Part shown: piece after piece, positions 43,653-52,463 of the stretch
How the letters are laid out: every line of letters begins with the position of its first letter
Position numbering within the stretch: position 1 is the stretch's first letter
Assembly: GCA_031285845.1 (NCBI GenBank)
Contig: JAITVK010000026.1
Location: 1 to 64,000, forward strand
Reading direction: 5' to 3'
Source: Propionibacteriaceae bacterium
GTDB taxonomy: Bacteria > Actinomycetota > Actinomycetes > Propionibacteriales > Propionibacteriaceae
Length of the DNA: 64,000 nt
Made by a program: the position numbers and the translations under genes
Notes under the pieces: generated by a model
The model's input: only the letters and a program-made list of their open reading frames with translations
Told to the model about the DNA's origin: nothing
Databases searched by the model: none

Positions 43653-43863
43653 TTCTGGTCTCCTTCATCAGGGGCGGATCATTCGACGATCCACGCGAGT
43701 GGTGCGGTCACTGTTCGGATAGTACGGCCTGCGGCTGGCTTGATCGGGATGATCGCGCGTGGGGTTGGACCGTGTCGTGCGACGCTCGCGTCAGATTGGT
43801 CCGTGCGGACCAGATGGCGCGCGCCGACATGGAGGGGTCGCGGGGCTTCATGGTCGGTCGCGC

Positions 43864-44490
43864 TCAGGCCGATTGGGCTTCGCTGACGGCCTGCGCGGCC
43901 AAGCTGGTGATCTGATCCCAGGCCTTGGCCCGAACCAGAGGCTTGCCGACCATCCAGGTTCCGCCGACAGCGACCACGGATGACAACCCCAGATAGGCGG
44001 TGAGGTTGGCCTCGTTCACTCCGCCGGTCGGAATGAACCGTACTTGCGGGAATGGCCCCGACAGCGCTTTGATCGCCTTGACGCCACCGGCGATCTCAGC
44101 CGGGAAGAACTTGACGACGTCCAGCCCGAGGTCGAGCGCGGTCATGATCTCGGTCGCGCTGGTCGCGCCTGGGAAGATCGGCAGTTCAGCGGCGGCCGCG
44201 GCCTGGACGACACTGGGCAGAATCCCCGGTGACACGAGGAATTGCGCGCCCGCCCGGCGAGCCGCCTCCACTTGGGCGGTGTTGATCACTGTTCCCGCGC
44301 CTGGAACCGCGTCAGGGACCTCAGCCGCGATGGCCGCGATGGAGTCCGCTGCGGCAGCCGTACGAAATGTCACCTCGATCAGGGGCAATCCGCCCGCGAC
44401 CAAAGCGCGAGCCAACGGCACGGCGTCTGCGGCGTCGTCGAGTACGACGACGGGGATGATCCTGGTGCGCTCCATCGTGGAGATGTCCAT
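43864..44490 (-). CDS. eda: KDPG/KHG aldolase
   Basis: A 208-residue class I aldolase cleaving KDPG to pyruvate and glyceraldehyde 3-phosphate. The Glu of LIEVTFRT, the Schiff-base Lys of VKFFPAE and the FIPTGGVN phosphate loop are all present. I use the ATG at 44490; a GTG sits one codon upstream, and GAGAGGA lies 8 bases before the ATG. It precedes kdgK by 211 bp on the same strand. Confidence 0.92.
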   Translation of the reverse strand: MDISTMERTRIIPVVVLDDAADAVPLARALVAGGLPLIEVTFRTAAAADSIAAIAAEVPDAVPGAGTVINTAQVEAARRAGAQFLVSPGILPSVVQAAAAAELPIFPGATSATEIMTALDLGLDVVKFFPAEIAGGVKAIKALSGPFPQVRFIPTGGVNEANLTAYLGLSSVVAVGGTWMVGKPLVRAKAWDQITSLAAQAVSEAQSA

Positions 44491-44671
44491 CACTTAATCC
44501 TCTCGTGTTCACCGGCGCTGGTTCACCGCGCTGGTCGGGCCGCGCCCGGTGTGGTCGAACAGTCGGCGGGGCTTCGTCGCCTAGGTGTGCGTCCTAGAGT
44601 CCCGCGTCCTTCGAGTTCGCGCTGATCGGCGGATGATCGACGAGTGATCACCCGATGATCGGCGGAACCTT

Positions 44672-44696
44672 TTATTTCGCACACTCAAGTTATATA
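44672..44696 (+). promoter_or_regulatory. shared 25-bp promoter/operator motif, site D
   Basis: Reads TTATTTCG, CACAC, TCAAG, TTATATA. It lies between eda and glycerate kinase and could act on either; the orientation favours the kinase. Confidence 0.45.
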
Positions 44697-44778
44697 CGAT
44701 GTACGGCGTTCTGTCCACACGAGAATTCGAACGCGGCCCGCGGGGCTCGGGCATCCAGACCGTGGTCGCCAACGGAAG

Positions 44779-44928
44779 GTTCGACCCTCACGCTCGCGGC
44801 TCGGGGGAGCTCGACCTCAGCCCAGCGACCCACGAGACCGTTCGACCCTCACGCGCGCGGCTCGGGGCTCCTGCCACCCATCATCGACACGGTCGACGCG
44901 GTTCGACCCTCACGCGCGCGGCTCGGGG
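44779..44928. CRISPR. CRISPR-like array, 3 repeats, 61-bp period, no cas genes
   Basis: Three 28-bp repeats start at 44779, 44840 and 44901; copies 2 and 3 are identical and copy 1 has one change. They begin GTTCGACCCTCACGC and end GCGGCTCGGGG. The two 33-base spacers (44807-44839, 44868-44900) differ. A 28/33 layout is that of type I-E arrays. With only three repeats and no cas genes nearby it is either a remnant or another kind of regular repeat. Confidence 0.4.
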
Positions 44929-45082
44929 GGACGACCGCCGCCACACCTTCCTCGCCACCGCCCACCGTCTGACCAGTTCCCGCCGCCTCCTTTCTCCCGC
45001 CTGCTTGCCGCGCGCCTCGCAGGCGACAACCGCTGGCCTGATTCTGCCCCAAGGATTCGCTCGACGTGGCAGACTGGATGCT

Positions 45083-46333
45083 ATGAGGATCGTTGTGGCT
45101 CCCGACTCGTTCAAAGAATCGATGACATCAGTTCAGGCATGCGCCGCGATGGCGCGCGGAATCGCACGGGTGATCCCCGACGCCGAAATCGACCAGGCTC
45201 CGATGGCGGACGGTGGCGAAGGAACGATGTCGGTCTTGAGCGCCGCGCTGGGCGCGGAACCCCGGATCGCTGTCGCCCGTTCACCGTTGGGCGACCCGAT
45301 CAACGCGCCGTACTCGATCACCAGTGACGGCTGCGCCATCATCGACATCGCCTCAGTCGTCGGCATGGCGCTGGTCCCGCCGACCGAACGCGACGTCATG
45401 GCTTCGGCTACGTGGGGCGTGGGCGCTGTCATCCGAGCCGCACTCGACGACGGCGCCGAGCGACTGCTGATCGGTCTAGGTGGATCAGCCACCAACGACG
45501 GTGGAGCGGGGATGGTGGTCGCACTCGGCGCGAGGCTGCTCGACGACGAAGGCGAGCCAGTCGAACCCACGCCAGAAGGCTTGAGCCGAGTGTCGACAGT
45601 GGACCTCGCCGAGCTCGATCCCCGCTTGTCACAGACCAGAATCGAAGCTGCCTGCGACGTGGCCAACCCTCTGCTCGGATCGGACGGCGCCACGGCGGTG
45701 TTCTCACCCCAGAAGGGCGGAACTGCTGAGACCATGCCCGTGATGGAGGCCGCGATCACCCGCTGGGCGGCGGCGCTGAGCGACGCTCTGGGCCGGGATT
45801 GTCGTCAAGCTCCGGGAGCCGGAGCCGCCGGCGGTTTGGGTTTCGCACTGCTGATGCTCGGTGGCGTCACCCGTTCCGGCATCGACGTGGTCATCAGCGC
45901 CACCGGCCTGGACAAGCGGATCGCCGCCGCCGACCTCGTCCTGACCGGCGAAGGCTCTCTCGACAGTCAAACCGCTTCTGGCAAGGCCCCTTGGGGAATC
46001 GCTCGTGTCGCCCGTCGCCATGGCGTCCCCGTCATCGCGTTCGCTGGACGGGTGCTCGGCGGCGAACAGTCGTACGACGCGGTGATGCCGATCGTACCCG
46101 GCCCTATCGACCTCGCCACCGCGATGCGTGACGGTCAGACGAATCTTGAACACGCCGTCGTACGAGCCCTGCGCCTGGTGACCCTGGCGCACCGAGATCC
46201 ACCTGGCGCATGCGATGACCCGTGTCTCGACCCGACCAGTCTGGCCGTCCTTCTGCCCTCGATCGCTGAGGCGGATCACGGTGACTTCGCCGCGACAACC
46301 ACAATTGATCGACTGGATGAGTCAGAGGCATGA
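45083..46333 (+). CDS. glycerate 2-kinase (GlxK/GarK family)
   Basis: A 416-residue kinase of the glycerate kinase type I family. The N-terminal MRIVVAPDSFKESMTSVQA, PMADGGEGTM, GLGGSATNDGGAGM and VLTGEGSLDSQTASGKAPWG are its signatures. It makes 2-phosphoglycerate from D-glycerate, feeding sugar-acid breakdown products into glycolysis. The ATG at 45083 matches the family N-terminus exactly. The last 50 residues extend beyond the conserved fold. Confidence 0.9.
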   Translation: MRIVVAPDSFKESMTSVQACAAMARGIARVIPDAEIDQAPMADGGEGTMSVLSAALGAEPRIAVARSPLGDPINAPYSITSDGCAIIDIASVVGMALVPPTERDVMASATWGVGAVIRAALDDGAERLLIGLGGSATNDGGAGMVVALGARLLDDEGEPVEPTPEGLSRVSTVDLAELDPRLSQTRIEAACDVANPLLGSDGATAVFSPQKGGTAETMPVMEAAITRWAAALSDALGRDCRQAPGAGAAGGLGFALLMLGGVTRSGIDVVISATGLDKRIAAADLVLTGEGSLDSQTASGKAPWGIARVARRHGVPVIAFAGRVLGGEQSYDAVMPIVPGPIDLATAMRDGQTNLEHAVVRALRLVTLAHRDPPGACDDPCLDPTSLAVLLPSIAEADHGDFAATTTIDRLDESEA

Positions 46334-46653
46334 ACCTTGCCCTCACGCCTGATGGATGGGTCGACCCATCAGGCGACCGATCGGCAGCGCCCAGATTCCG
46401 TCGGCCAGGCGGACCACACGATCACCGAGGTATACCACGTAACCCCTCGTCATCGGGAGACGACGAGCCATGGCTTGAAGACCGACGGCGTCGGCCAGAC
46501 CCGACAACGGACCACGGGCTAATCTAGCCTTGCGCCGTACGAAGGGCCGCGGCCAAGTCGAGGCCACACCAGATCGCTAGCCGCTTTGACGAATCAGACA
46601 GGACTACGTTCACTGACACTTGGTCACCTCGGGTCTCGACGCGCCTGACAGGA
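46334..46653. other. convergent intergenic, 320 bp
   Basis: Between glycerate kinase and cutC. It holds the hairpin at 46355-46370. A 74-codon minus-strand frame (46343-46567) overlaps that hairpin and has no recognisable domain; I do not call it. Confidence 0.4.
46355..46370. terminator. palindromic hairpin after glycerate kinase
   Basis: GATGGGTCGACCCATC, 22 bp after the glycerate kinase stop, flanked by CCTGATG and AGG that could extend the stem with a bulge. No T-run. Confidence 0.45.
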
Positions 46654-47343
46654 TCAACCGGGTCTGGTCGCGACGATCCGGGTGCCGTGAACCTCAATCG
46701 CGCCCGTGGCTGCGACCACCTCTGCCAGATTCTCCGAGGTCACACCACCGCCGACGACGACGCCGATCCTCCCGCCCGCGTATTCCACAATCCGACGAAC
46801 ATGCTCCATGTTGTCCGCGATCGGTCGCCGGTCAGGCGAACCGTGAGTCAGAACCCGGTCCACTCCCAATTCGATCAGCAGGTCGAGTGCCTCGAATTGT
46901 CGCGGCGCGCGAACATGGTCGTACGCCATGTGAAAGGTCACGTCGAGTCGTTGCGGGCCGACCATGGCGTCAGTGCCCGACCGAGTCGCCGTCTGGCAGA
47001 TCCCCATCAGCCACTTCATGGCCGCCTCGTCGATCCAACCATCGACAGTCAGAGCGCCCAACACGACACCGTCGACCCCGAACTCTGCTGCGGCGAGAAT
47101 GTCGTTCCCCATGATCTCCAGCTCGACGTCGTCATAGACGAACCCACCACCGCGCGGACGAATCATCACAAGCAGCGGCGTCTGCGCCGACTGCGCGAAT
47201 CGCGTGGCGACCCGCATCACCCCAAGACTCGGCGTGGTACCGCCAACGGCCAGGTTGTCACACAGCTCGATCCGATTCGCCCCGGCCGCGACAGCCGCCG
47301 GAATCTCAGTGAAATTCTCAGCACAAAACTCACGGATGATCAT
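46654..47343 (-). CDS. cutC: CutC-family protein
   Basis: A 229-residue TIM-barrel protein of the CutC family, linked to copper homeostasis in some organisms, although its biochemical role is unsettled. REFCAENFTEIPAAVAAGANR, RIELCDNLAVGGTTPSLGVM, MIRPRGGGFVYDD and DRVLTHGS are characteristic. I start at the ATG at 47343; the long upstream extension of the frame lies in the repeat-bearing intergenic region and is not conserved. Length is normal for the family. Confidence 0.9.
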   Translation of the reverse strand: MIIREFCAENFTEIPAAVAAGANRIELCDNLAVGGTTPSLGVMRVATRFAQSAQTPLLVMIRPRGGGFVYDDVELEIMGNDILAAAEFGVDGVVLGALTVDGWIDEAAMKWLMGICQTATRSGTDAMVGPQRLDVTFHMAYDHVRAPRQFEALDLLIELGVDRVLTHGSPDRRPIADNMEHVRRIVEYAGGRIGVVVGGGVTSENLAEVVAATGAIEVHGTRIVATRPG

Positions 47344-48096
47344 GACGGTCCTCCTCGACCTCCATCGTACGGCGAAACCTGGGGGCGCGGAGTGATTCCG
47401 GACGGGCCTGTGGCGACCGTTCCCCCTGTGACTCCCGACGCTCCGGCGGCGACTCCTCCTCGCGCCAGACCAGCATTTTCTCGCCCGACGGTCGCCCGCC
47501 GCGAGACGGAACTCCTCGGCTGACTCGAACGAGCGGCAAGTGACGGCGGAACTCCCCACCGACAGATCAGCGCCAGCGGAGTATGCGCCCGTGCGAGACA
47601 CAGACCGGACCGAACGCGTACCAGAACCCCGCAAAATCGACCGACTCGGGCAGCCGCCTGCGATATTGCGCCGTTATCGACCGAATCTGGGCCACTACGG
47701 ATCAAGAACGGAGCAAAGTCGACGTTCTCGCCGAAATCCAGCCGGTTTTGCCCCAGTTCGCCCTCCGCTCATCAAAACCCGTCACAAGACGTACCTCACC
47801 ACAAGCAACAGACGGCCCGTACCGGATTTGTCGCCCGATCCGCGACAAACAGGGCCACAAATCCGTACGCACCCAGCACTCGGCCCCCGGGACGTACGGC
47901 AAATGACGGATTCCGAACGGGCCACGGCGGCACGCGCACAAGCTCGACCCCTGAGCCAAACCCCTCACGCGGATCGACGGGGATCCGAAGGTACGAGAGC
48001 CCCGGGCCGTGCGAGACCTGAATCGACGGAGATCCGATGGCATCTCGAGCACGTCCGACGACATCACGAGTACGAAGGCCCCAAGCCGAGGGCTCG
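47344..48096. other. intergenic, 753 bp, with dispersed repeat
   Basis: Between cutC and the GNAT gene. It contains repeat locus 4 (about 47629-47760) and a short direct repeat (ATCGACGGGGATCCGAAGG near 47973, with a related copy near 48022). I see no gene. Confidence 0.5.
47629..47760. repeat. dispersed intergenic inverted repeat, locus 4
   Basis: CCGCAAAATCGACCGAC near 47629, GCGATATTGCGCCGTTATCG at about 47660, GGAGCAAAGTCGACG near 47710 and GCCGGTTTTGCCCCAGTTCG at 47741-47760. The same alternation of direct and inverted motifs as in the other three loci, but more diverged. Confidence 0.55.
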
Positions 48097-48789
48097 TCAG
48101 CCGTACAACCCAGCCAACTCGACCAACTCGATCGCACGACGACCGTCCATGTCGGACAGACTGCGCGTCAACTCGGGGCTCGACTTGCCCTCATGATAGG
48201 CCAGCTCGAATTCGCGGACCTGATCGGCGGCGATCGGACCCAACCCGTCCACGCCCGTTGGGATCGCGATCAGCGTCAGCTGAACCGGCGGATAGTCGGG
48301 CGCTGTCGGCGGCTGCCAATGCTCGACCTTCAACGCCCTCGCCCCTGCGCGGGCATAAAACCGGGCCCGGCGACGCGGATCCCCATGATCGACATGGAGC
48401 GGTTTCGACTGCGGTAATTCGATCTCCGCCAAGACGTACGCGCGGCCACGGTCGCGGCCCCAGGCGCGGACAGCGGCGAGCAGCGCAGAGCCATACCCAC
48501 CAGAACGCCCATCGGAGCGTACGGCCAAGTAGCTCAGCAAATCGACCTGCTCGGTCACGGCGTCCACGATCGCCACCGCATGAAAAGTGTCAGCACTGCG
48601 TGACGCCAGAATCACGCCATCCGGTTGGGCGACGGGGTCGCCACCCACTGCCGCGCCCGATCGCGTCAACCCGATCAGATGATCCAACGGCGCCAACTCC
48701 TCAGGCGGGAAGTTCGGCTCCAAAAGTTGCTCATAGAGTGCGCGAACACTGGGTTCGTCAACAATCGTCTCGACGCGGGGAATAGGCAC
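48097..48789 (-). CDS. GNAT-family N-acetyltransferase
   Basis: A 230-residue protein whose central part fits the GNAT fold: VDLLSYLAVRSDGRSGGYGSALLAAVRAW is the acetyl-CoA-binding motif (about 80-108), and VLAEIELP and RARFYARAGARAL follow. The substrate cannot be predicted. An N-terminal 60-residue and a C-terminal 50-residue extension flank the core. It is transcribed away from cutC's upstream region and ends a minus-strand run after the RloAB pair. Confidence 0.75.
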   Translation of the reverse strand: MPIPRVETIVDEPSVRALYEQLLEPNFPPEELAPLDHLIGLTRSGAAVGGDPVAQPDGVILASRSADTFHAVAIVDAVTEQVDLLSYLAVRSDGRSGGYGSALLAAVRAWGRDRGRAYVLAEIELPQSKPLHVDHGDPRRRARFYARAGARALKVEHWQPPTAPDYPPVQLTLIAIPTGVDGLGPIAADQVREFELAYHEGKSSPELTRSLSDMDGRRAIELVELAGLYG

Positions 48790-48882
48790 TCATCCACTCT
48801 ACAGCGAATCATGATGTCATCATCGGCGAGAAACCGGAGCGCCACGCCCGTCGCGAGACACCCTTCGGGCCGCTCCACTATG

Positions 48883-49575
48883 TCAGAACGGAAGCGGAGC
48901 GTTGGCGTCAAGCCCTCGGAAACCTCGGTACTGCACCGCGAGCGACTCCATGAGTTCGTCAACACCAGTTGACGGCCTGTCCTCGGGATAAGCCCGCACG
49001 CCGTCATGAGATCGCCGCGCGCTAGCCGCCCGCCGAACCGCCTGCTCATATCCGCCAACGTCGAGCATGCCGACCGGAACAGCCGACTTGGCGTACTCCG
49101 GACACTGGGTTTTCCACGCTCTTTGAACTTGTTCCTTCGTACACCCCGGTTTCATGTAATCGCAGACGTGCCAGAGATACCACAGTTCGAAGCAGGGGTT
49201 CGACAGGGCGCACCGAAAGCATGTCGGAATCGAAGGGTCTCTTCGCTCTTCGTCAGCCTGCCGCATCATTTCCATCGCCTCACGGACACGATCAGTATGG
49301 CCATCCCAGTCAAACACAGCCCAAACTTCGTCGAACTGTTGATCGAGACCGTGCTTGGGGTCAGCGCTCGACAAATTCAGGGCCGTGCGCACCACAGCTC
49401 TCGGATCCGAGGACTTGCCTAGCTCAACTCGCAGGACGAGTCGGCGATCGCCTATCTGCTGCTTAACCCAGCCGAAATATGCCCTCTCGGACTCCCCCTC
49501 ACAGACGATCAAGTAACGCCGAGCGGGCTCACGAGAGGGAGGTCGGCGATGAACTCGGGTGAGTTCGCGCCTCAC
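48883..49575 (-). CDS. rloB: RloB-family protein (AbiLii-like), predicted Toprim-type nuclease
   Basis: A 230-residue RloB-like protein. YLIVCEGESERAYFGWVKQ at about 21-39 is the family hallmark, and VWAVFDWDGHTDRV at about 85-98 supplies a DxD pair; Glu plus DxD is the pattern of Toprim metal sites, so nuclease activity is a reasonable inference. FELWYLWH follows, as in other members. The gene overlaps the RloA-like ATPase gene by 4 bases. RloA/RloB pairs are found with restriction loci and match the AbiL abortive-infection type of phage defence. Confidence 0.8.
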   Translation of the reverse strand: MRRELTRVHRRPPSREPARRYLIVCEGESERAYFGWVKQQIGDRRLVLRVELGKSSDPRAVVRTALNLSSADPKHGLDQQFDEVWAVFDWDGHTDRVREAMEMMRQADEERRDPSIPTCFRCALSNPCFELWYLWHVCDYMKPGCTKEQVQRAWKTQCPEYAKSAVPVGMLDVGGYEQAVRRAASARRSHDGVRAYPEDRPSTGVDELMESLAVQYRGFRGLDANAPLPF

Positions 49576-50849
49576 CCGATGACCTCTTCGATCTCGTCAA
49601 GAACCGGCAAGCCCCCAAAACGGCCTTGAAGATACGCTTTCTCGATGTCTTCGGTGTTTCGTGGGTGAAAGTCGCTCAGTGGGTAGAGTTCCGTCACGCC
49701 CTCCTGATCCTTCTCGGCAAGCCAGATCTGATCACGATCAAGCAGATATCCACGACCGGCGTGGCTCCCCAGCAGACCCGAGTCGTGGGTGGTGAAAACA
49801 AGCTGAGCCCCGTGGGAATTGGTCCGACGAGATTGAAACAACATGATGATCTCTCGCACGAGCAGTGGGTGAAGACCCGACAACTCGTCGATCAGCACAA
49901 TCTGCCCTTTCTCAAGCGCTCGCAGCGCTCCAACTAACAGGGGGAAAAAAAGCTGAGTACCGCGTGACTCCTGCGACCAGCGTAGCGGATAGGATCGATC
50001 GCCCATACCCCTATGCCGGAGAAGCGGCCGCTTGTTCGCTTCTATGAGTCTTCGGCGGGCTCGGTCTAGGGCCTCTTGGGACTCATCATCGGCTAATTCC
50101 CGTACCCAATCCTCAGGTGGGTCACCTTCAGGCAGAACGATCGCCAACTCGCAGACCCCAAGATCAGCCACTTGAAGGATCTCGGCGACGTGACCGCGCA
50201 ATTCGGCGTCTGTCTCCAGAACGCGCGAGGCTTCGGACAACGAGCCCATCGTGGCGTCAGCGAAGGAAAGAAACCATTCGTAAACACCGAGTAGCTGACT
50301 GTTGTTGTCTTGGGCCGCGGTAGACAAGAACAGCGAATTGTCTCGCGTGCGCCGGATGATTGAGGCCTTTGCCCCAGTGAGAGTTGGGCCAGTCTTGATC
50401 AAACTGCCGTCACGCCAAAACAGGCGGCTGACAGATCGCCTACCGACCAGCGGACTACGATTGAGATGCTCCTCCATGACTCGACCTTGACGGAGCTCAA
50501 ACCCGTAGTCGTACTCGAACTCATCAAGACGGAAAACGACTCGACACGCGAAGGAACGACTCACGGACTCCTCGTCCAGAAGGAATGGTTCCATCTGAAG
50601 TGGCACGCCCGCTTCCCGGCGAGCCGAACTGCGCACGATCCGCTGCACATAATCCATCGCCTCCAGCATCGTGGTCTTGCCGGCCGCGTTGGCGCCATAG
50701 ATCGCGGCGACCGTCACCGCCGGAAAGGCCGCGACGTCTTCCTCCTTGATTGCCACTCGGGACTGCATCCCAGCGCCGGCGCGCGTCAGATCCAGCGCTT
50801 GTCGGCCCCTAATTGAGCGGAAGTTTTCCACCTCGAATCGAATGAGCAT
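49572..50849 (-). CDS. rloA: RloA-like AAA ATPase (AbiLi-like)
   Basis: A 425-residue SMC/ABC-like ATPase of the AAA_21 group. It begins MLIRFEVENFRSIRGRQALD; Walker A is IYGANAAGKTTMLEAMDYV near 50, and the late motifs are KGQIVLIDELSGLHPLLV (Walker B) and FTTHDSGLLGS (H-loop). I start at the ATG at 50849 with AGGAGGAG directly upstream; the frame extends to 50909 without support. It should act with the RloB-like nuclease in a two-gene defence system. No restriction enzyme is adjacent. Confidence 0.85.
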   Translation of the reverse strand: MLIRFEVENFRSIRGRQALDLTRAGAGMQSRVAIKEEDVAAFPAVTVAAIYGANAAGKTTMLEAMDYVQRIVRSSARREAGVPLQMEPFLLDEESVSRSFACRVVFRLDEFEYDYGFELRQGRVMEEHLNRSPLVGRRSVSRLFWRDGSLIKTGPTLTGAKASIIRRTRDNSLFLSTAAQDNNSQLLGVYEWFLSFADATMGSLSEASRVLETDAELRGHVAEILQVADLGVCELAIVLPEGDPPEDWVRELADDESQEALDRARRRLIEANKRPLLRHRGMGDRSYPLRWSQESRGTQLFFPLLVGALRALEKGQIVLIDELSGLHPLLVREIIMLFQSRRTNSHGAQLVFTTHDSGLLGSHAGRGYLLDRDQIWLAEKDQEGVTELYPLSDFHPRNTEDIEKAYLQGRFGGLPVLDEIEEVIG

Positions 50850-50966
50850 AGTCTCCTCCTGGGATGGAGCGTACCATCTTATGGCAATCACTGCATGATT
50901 CCTGCTCAAATCTCCGTAACTCTAGAGCATCGGTCAACTGTGTGGCTCTGGCGGCCCGTACGGCCT

Positions 50967-51716
50967 CTACCCGCGCCCCACCACTTTCGACAGGTCCCAC
51001 CGAAAACCGCGTGTGAACGCGGCGACGATCACGACCAGAATCACCGCGCAACCGACGACGACAAACAGGTCGATGGGGGTGGCGAGCAGCGGCTCGACTC
51101 CGACGAGTCGGGTTCTGAGCGCGTCGACGACGTACGTGACGGGATTGGCACGCGCGACCACCTGAACCCAGGTCGGCAGCAGCGTGATCGGATAGTACGC
51201 TCCGCCGAGTGCCACCGCGATGCCGATCGAGAAGGACGCCAACGTGAACGTGCCGACGACCACTGTTCGCGCGCCAGCCAGGATCGCCAGACAGACGGCG
51301 ACCACCCAGGTGGCGATCAGCAGCACGACCACGTCGAGCAGCCGCGACACGTCGAAGGTGATCGTCCAGCCGAAAATCAGCCAGATCGGAACGGTTTGGG
51401 CGACCGCGAAACCGCATTGGACGTACGCCTGACTGCGCAGATACTTCCACAATCCGCCCGGCGCGAGCGCCATCACCTCGAGTTGGCCAGCGGACACATC
51501 GTTGCGAACCTCGTACGCGGTCCCGATCACACCGTTCACCAGGATGTTCACAATGATGACCGAGGCGACCAGGAAAGCCAGCGACACCGAGGTGGTGAAG
51601 GCGGCGAAGACGACCATCAGCGCGGCCAGAATCACCGGACGCACAAACATCGACACTGTGTCCACTGGGCTTCGGAACAGTGTGCGCCGGTATCGATACC
51701 ACAATGTACGAGTCAT
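50967..51716 (-). CDS. ABC-2 type permease
   Basis: A 249-residue membrane protein with about six hydrophobic spans. YRYRRTLFRSPVDTVSMFVR at the N-terminus and GGAYYPITLLPTWVQVVARANPVTY near residue 190 are typical of ABC-2 exporters. It is the third gene of a minus-strand export operon (ATPase 52463-53377, permease 51717-52463) and starts at the base next to the preceding stop. Substrate unknown. Confidence 0.82.
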   Translation of the reverse strand: MTRTLWYRYRRTLFRSPVDTVSMFVRPVILAALMVVFAAFTTSVSLAFLVASVIIVNILVNGVIGTAYEVRNDVSAGQLEVMALAPGGLWKYLRSQAYVQCGFAVAQTVPIWLIFGWTITFDVSRLLDVVVLLIATWVVAVCLAILAGARTVVVGTFTLASFSIGIAVALGGAYYPITLLPTWVQVVARANPVTYVVDALRTRLVGVEPLLATPIDLFVVVGCAVILVVIVAAFTRGFRWDLSKVVGRG

Positions 51717-52463
51717 CTACCGGCTCCTTCCCATGTTTCCGAGCCGACGGTAACGGGCCACACAGCGACGCATCCACGCGAACGCCGCCACCAGCGCCAC
51801 CAGGCACAATCCAAGCGCCACCAGCAGAGTCCAGCCCTGGCCAGTCCACAAGTATTGGTTGACCCACATCAGCGGGGTGAGCACAGCGGCGGGTCGCAGA
51901 ATCGCCGGCAGCGCCGCGAGCGGATACATCACGCAGGCCAAAACTTGGAGGACGTCGAGCGTGGAATTCACTAGATGCAGGATCCGCGCCCACCGCAGGC
52001 ACAAGCCGAGCACGACGGCCATGAGGGCCAGCACCGCTGGAACGACCAACCCGATCGCGACCAGGAGCGCGGCAGGACTGACCGGATACCCCAGCCCCAG
52101 ACCCAGCAGCCCGCAGGAGACCGCGGCCGACGCCATGTAGACCAGACTGGTCATCCCACAGTAGCCGACCACCCACCCCGCCAAGCCGCCATCGGCCGCG
52201 ATCAGCAGGTCGAGCTTGGCCGACTGCGTGACACTCTGGAAAACATAGAGACATTGCATGATGACTGACGCGACAAAACACCAAGCCAAGTTGGTGAAGA
52301 GGAACGCCTGCAGTTGGTCGTACGACAAGAAAGCGCGACCAACCAACAGCAGCGGCAGCACTTCCGCCAATGGCAGCATTAGCAGGACTTTCAGCCACAT
52401 CGATTTGTCTTTCCAGACTTGCAGGAAAGCGAATCGGCCGTGAGTGAGAATCTGCGCGACCAT
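51717..52463 (-). CDS. ABC-2 type permease
   Basis: A 248-residue membrane protein with about six spans (AEVLPLLLVGRAFL, VIGLVVPAVLALMAVVLGLC and others). VMYPLAALPAILRPAAVLTPL near 185 matches ABC-2 proteins. It overlaps the ATPase stop by one base. With the next gene it forms an unequal pair of membrane subunits. Confidence 0.8.
   Translation of the reverse strand: MVAQILTHGRFAFLQVWKDKSMWLKVLLMLPLAEVLPLLLVGRAFLSYDQLQAFLFTNLAWCFVASVIMQCLYVFQSVTQSAKLDLLIAADGGLAGWVVGYCGMTSLVYMASAAVSCGLLGLGLGYPVSPAALLVAIGLVVPAVLALMAVVLGLCLRWARILHLVNSTLDVLQVLACVMYPLAALPAILRPAAVLTPLMWVNQYLWTGQGWTLLVALGLCLVALVAAFAWMRRCVARYRRLGNMGRSR

Larger units (their letters stand above)
44491..45082. other. divergent intergenic, 592 bp
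   Basis: Between eda and glycerate kinase. It contains direct repeats of GATCGGCGGA near 44625 and 44660, motif site D at 44672-44696, and the regular array at 44779-44928. An open plus-strand frame covers it but the array period of 61 bp is not a multiple of 3, which argues against coding. Confidence 0.5.

Noticed and set aside
44699-45082. N-terminal extension of glycerate kinase
   Set aside because: The family N-terminus starts exactly at 45083 and the upstream frame runs through the 61-bp-period array, which is not a multiple of three.
46343-46567. 74-residue minus-strand ORF
   Set aside because: Overlaps the terminator-like hairpin after glycerate kinase, no good ribosome-binding site, no known domain.
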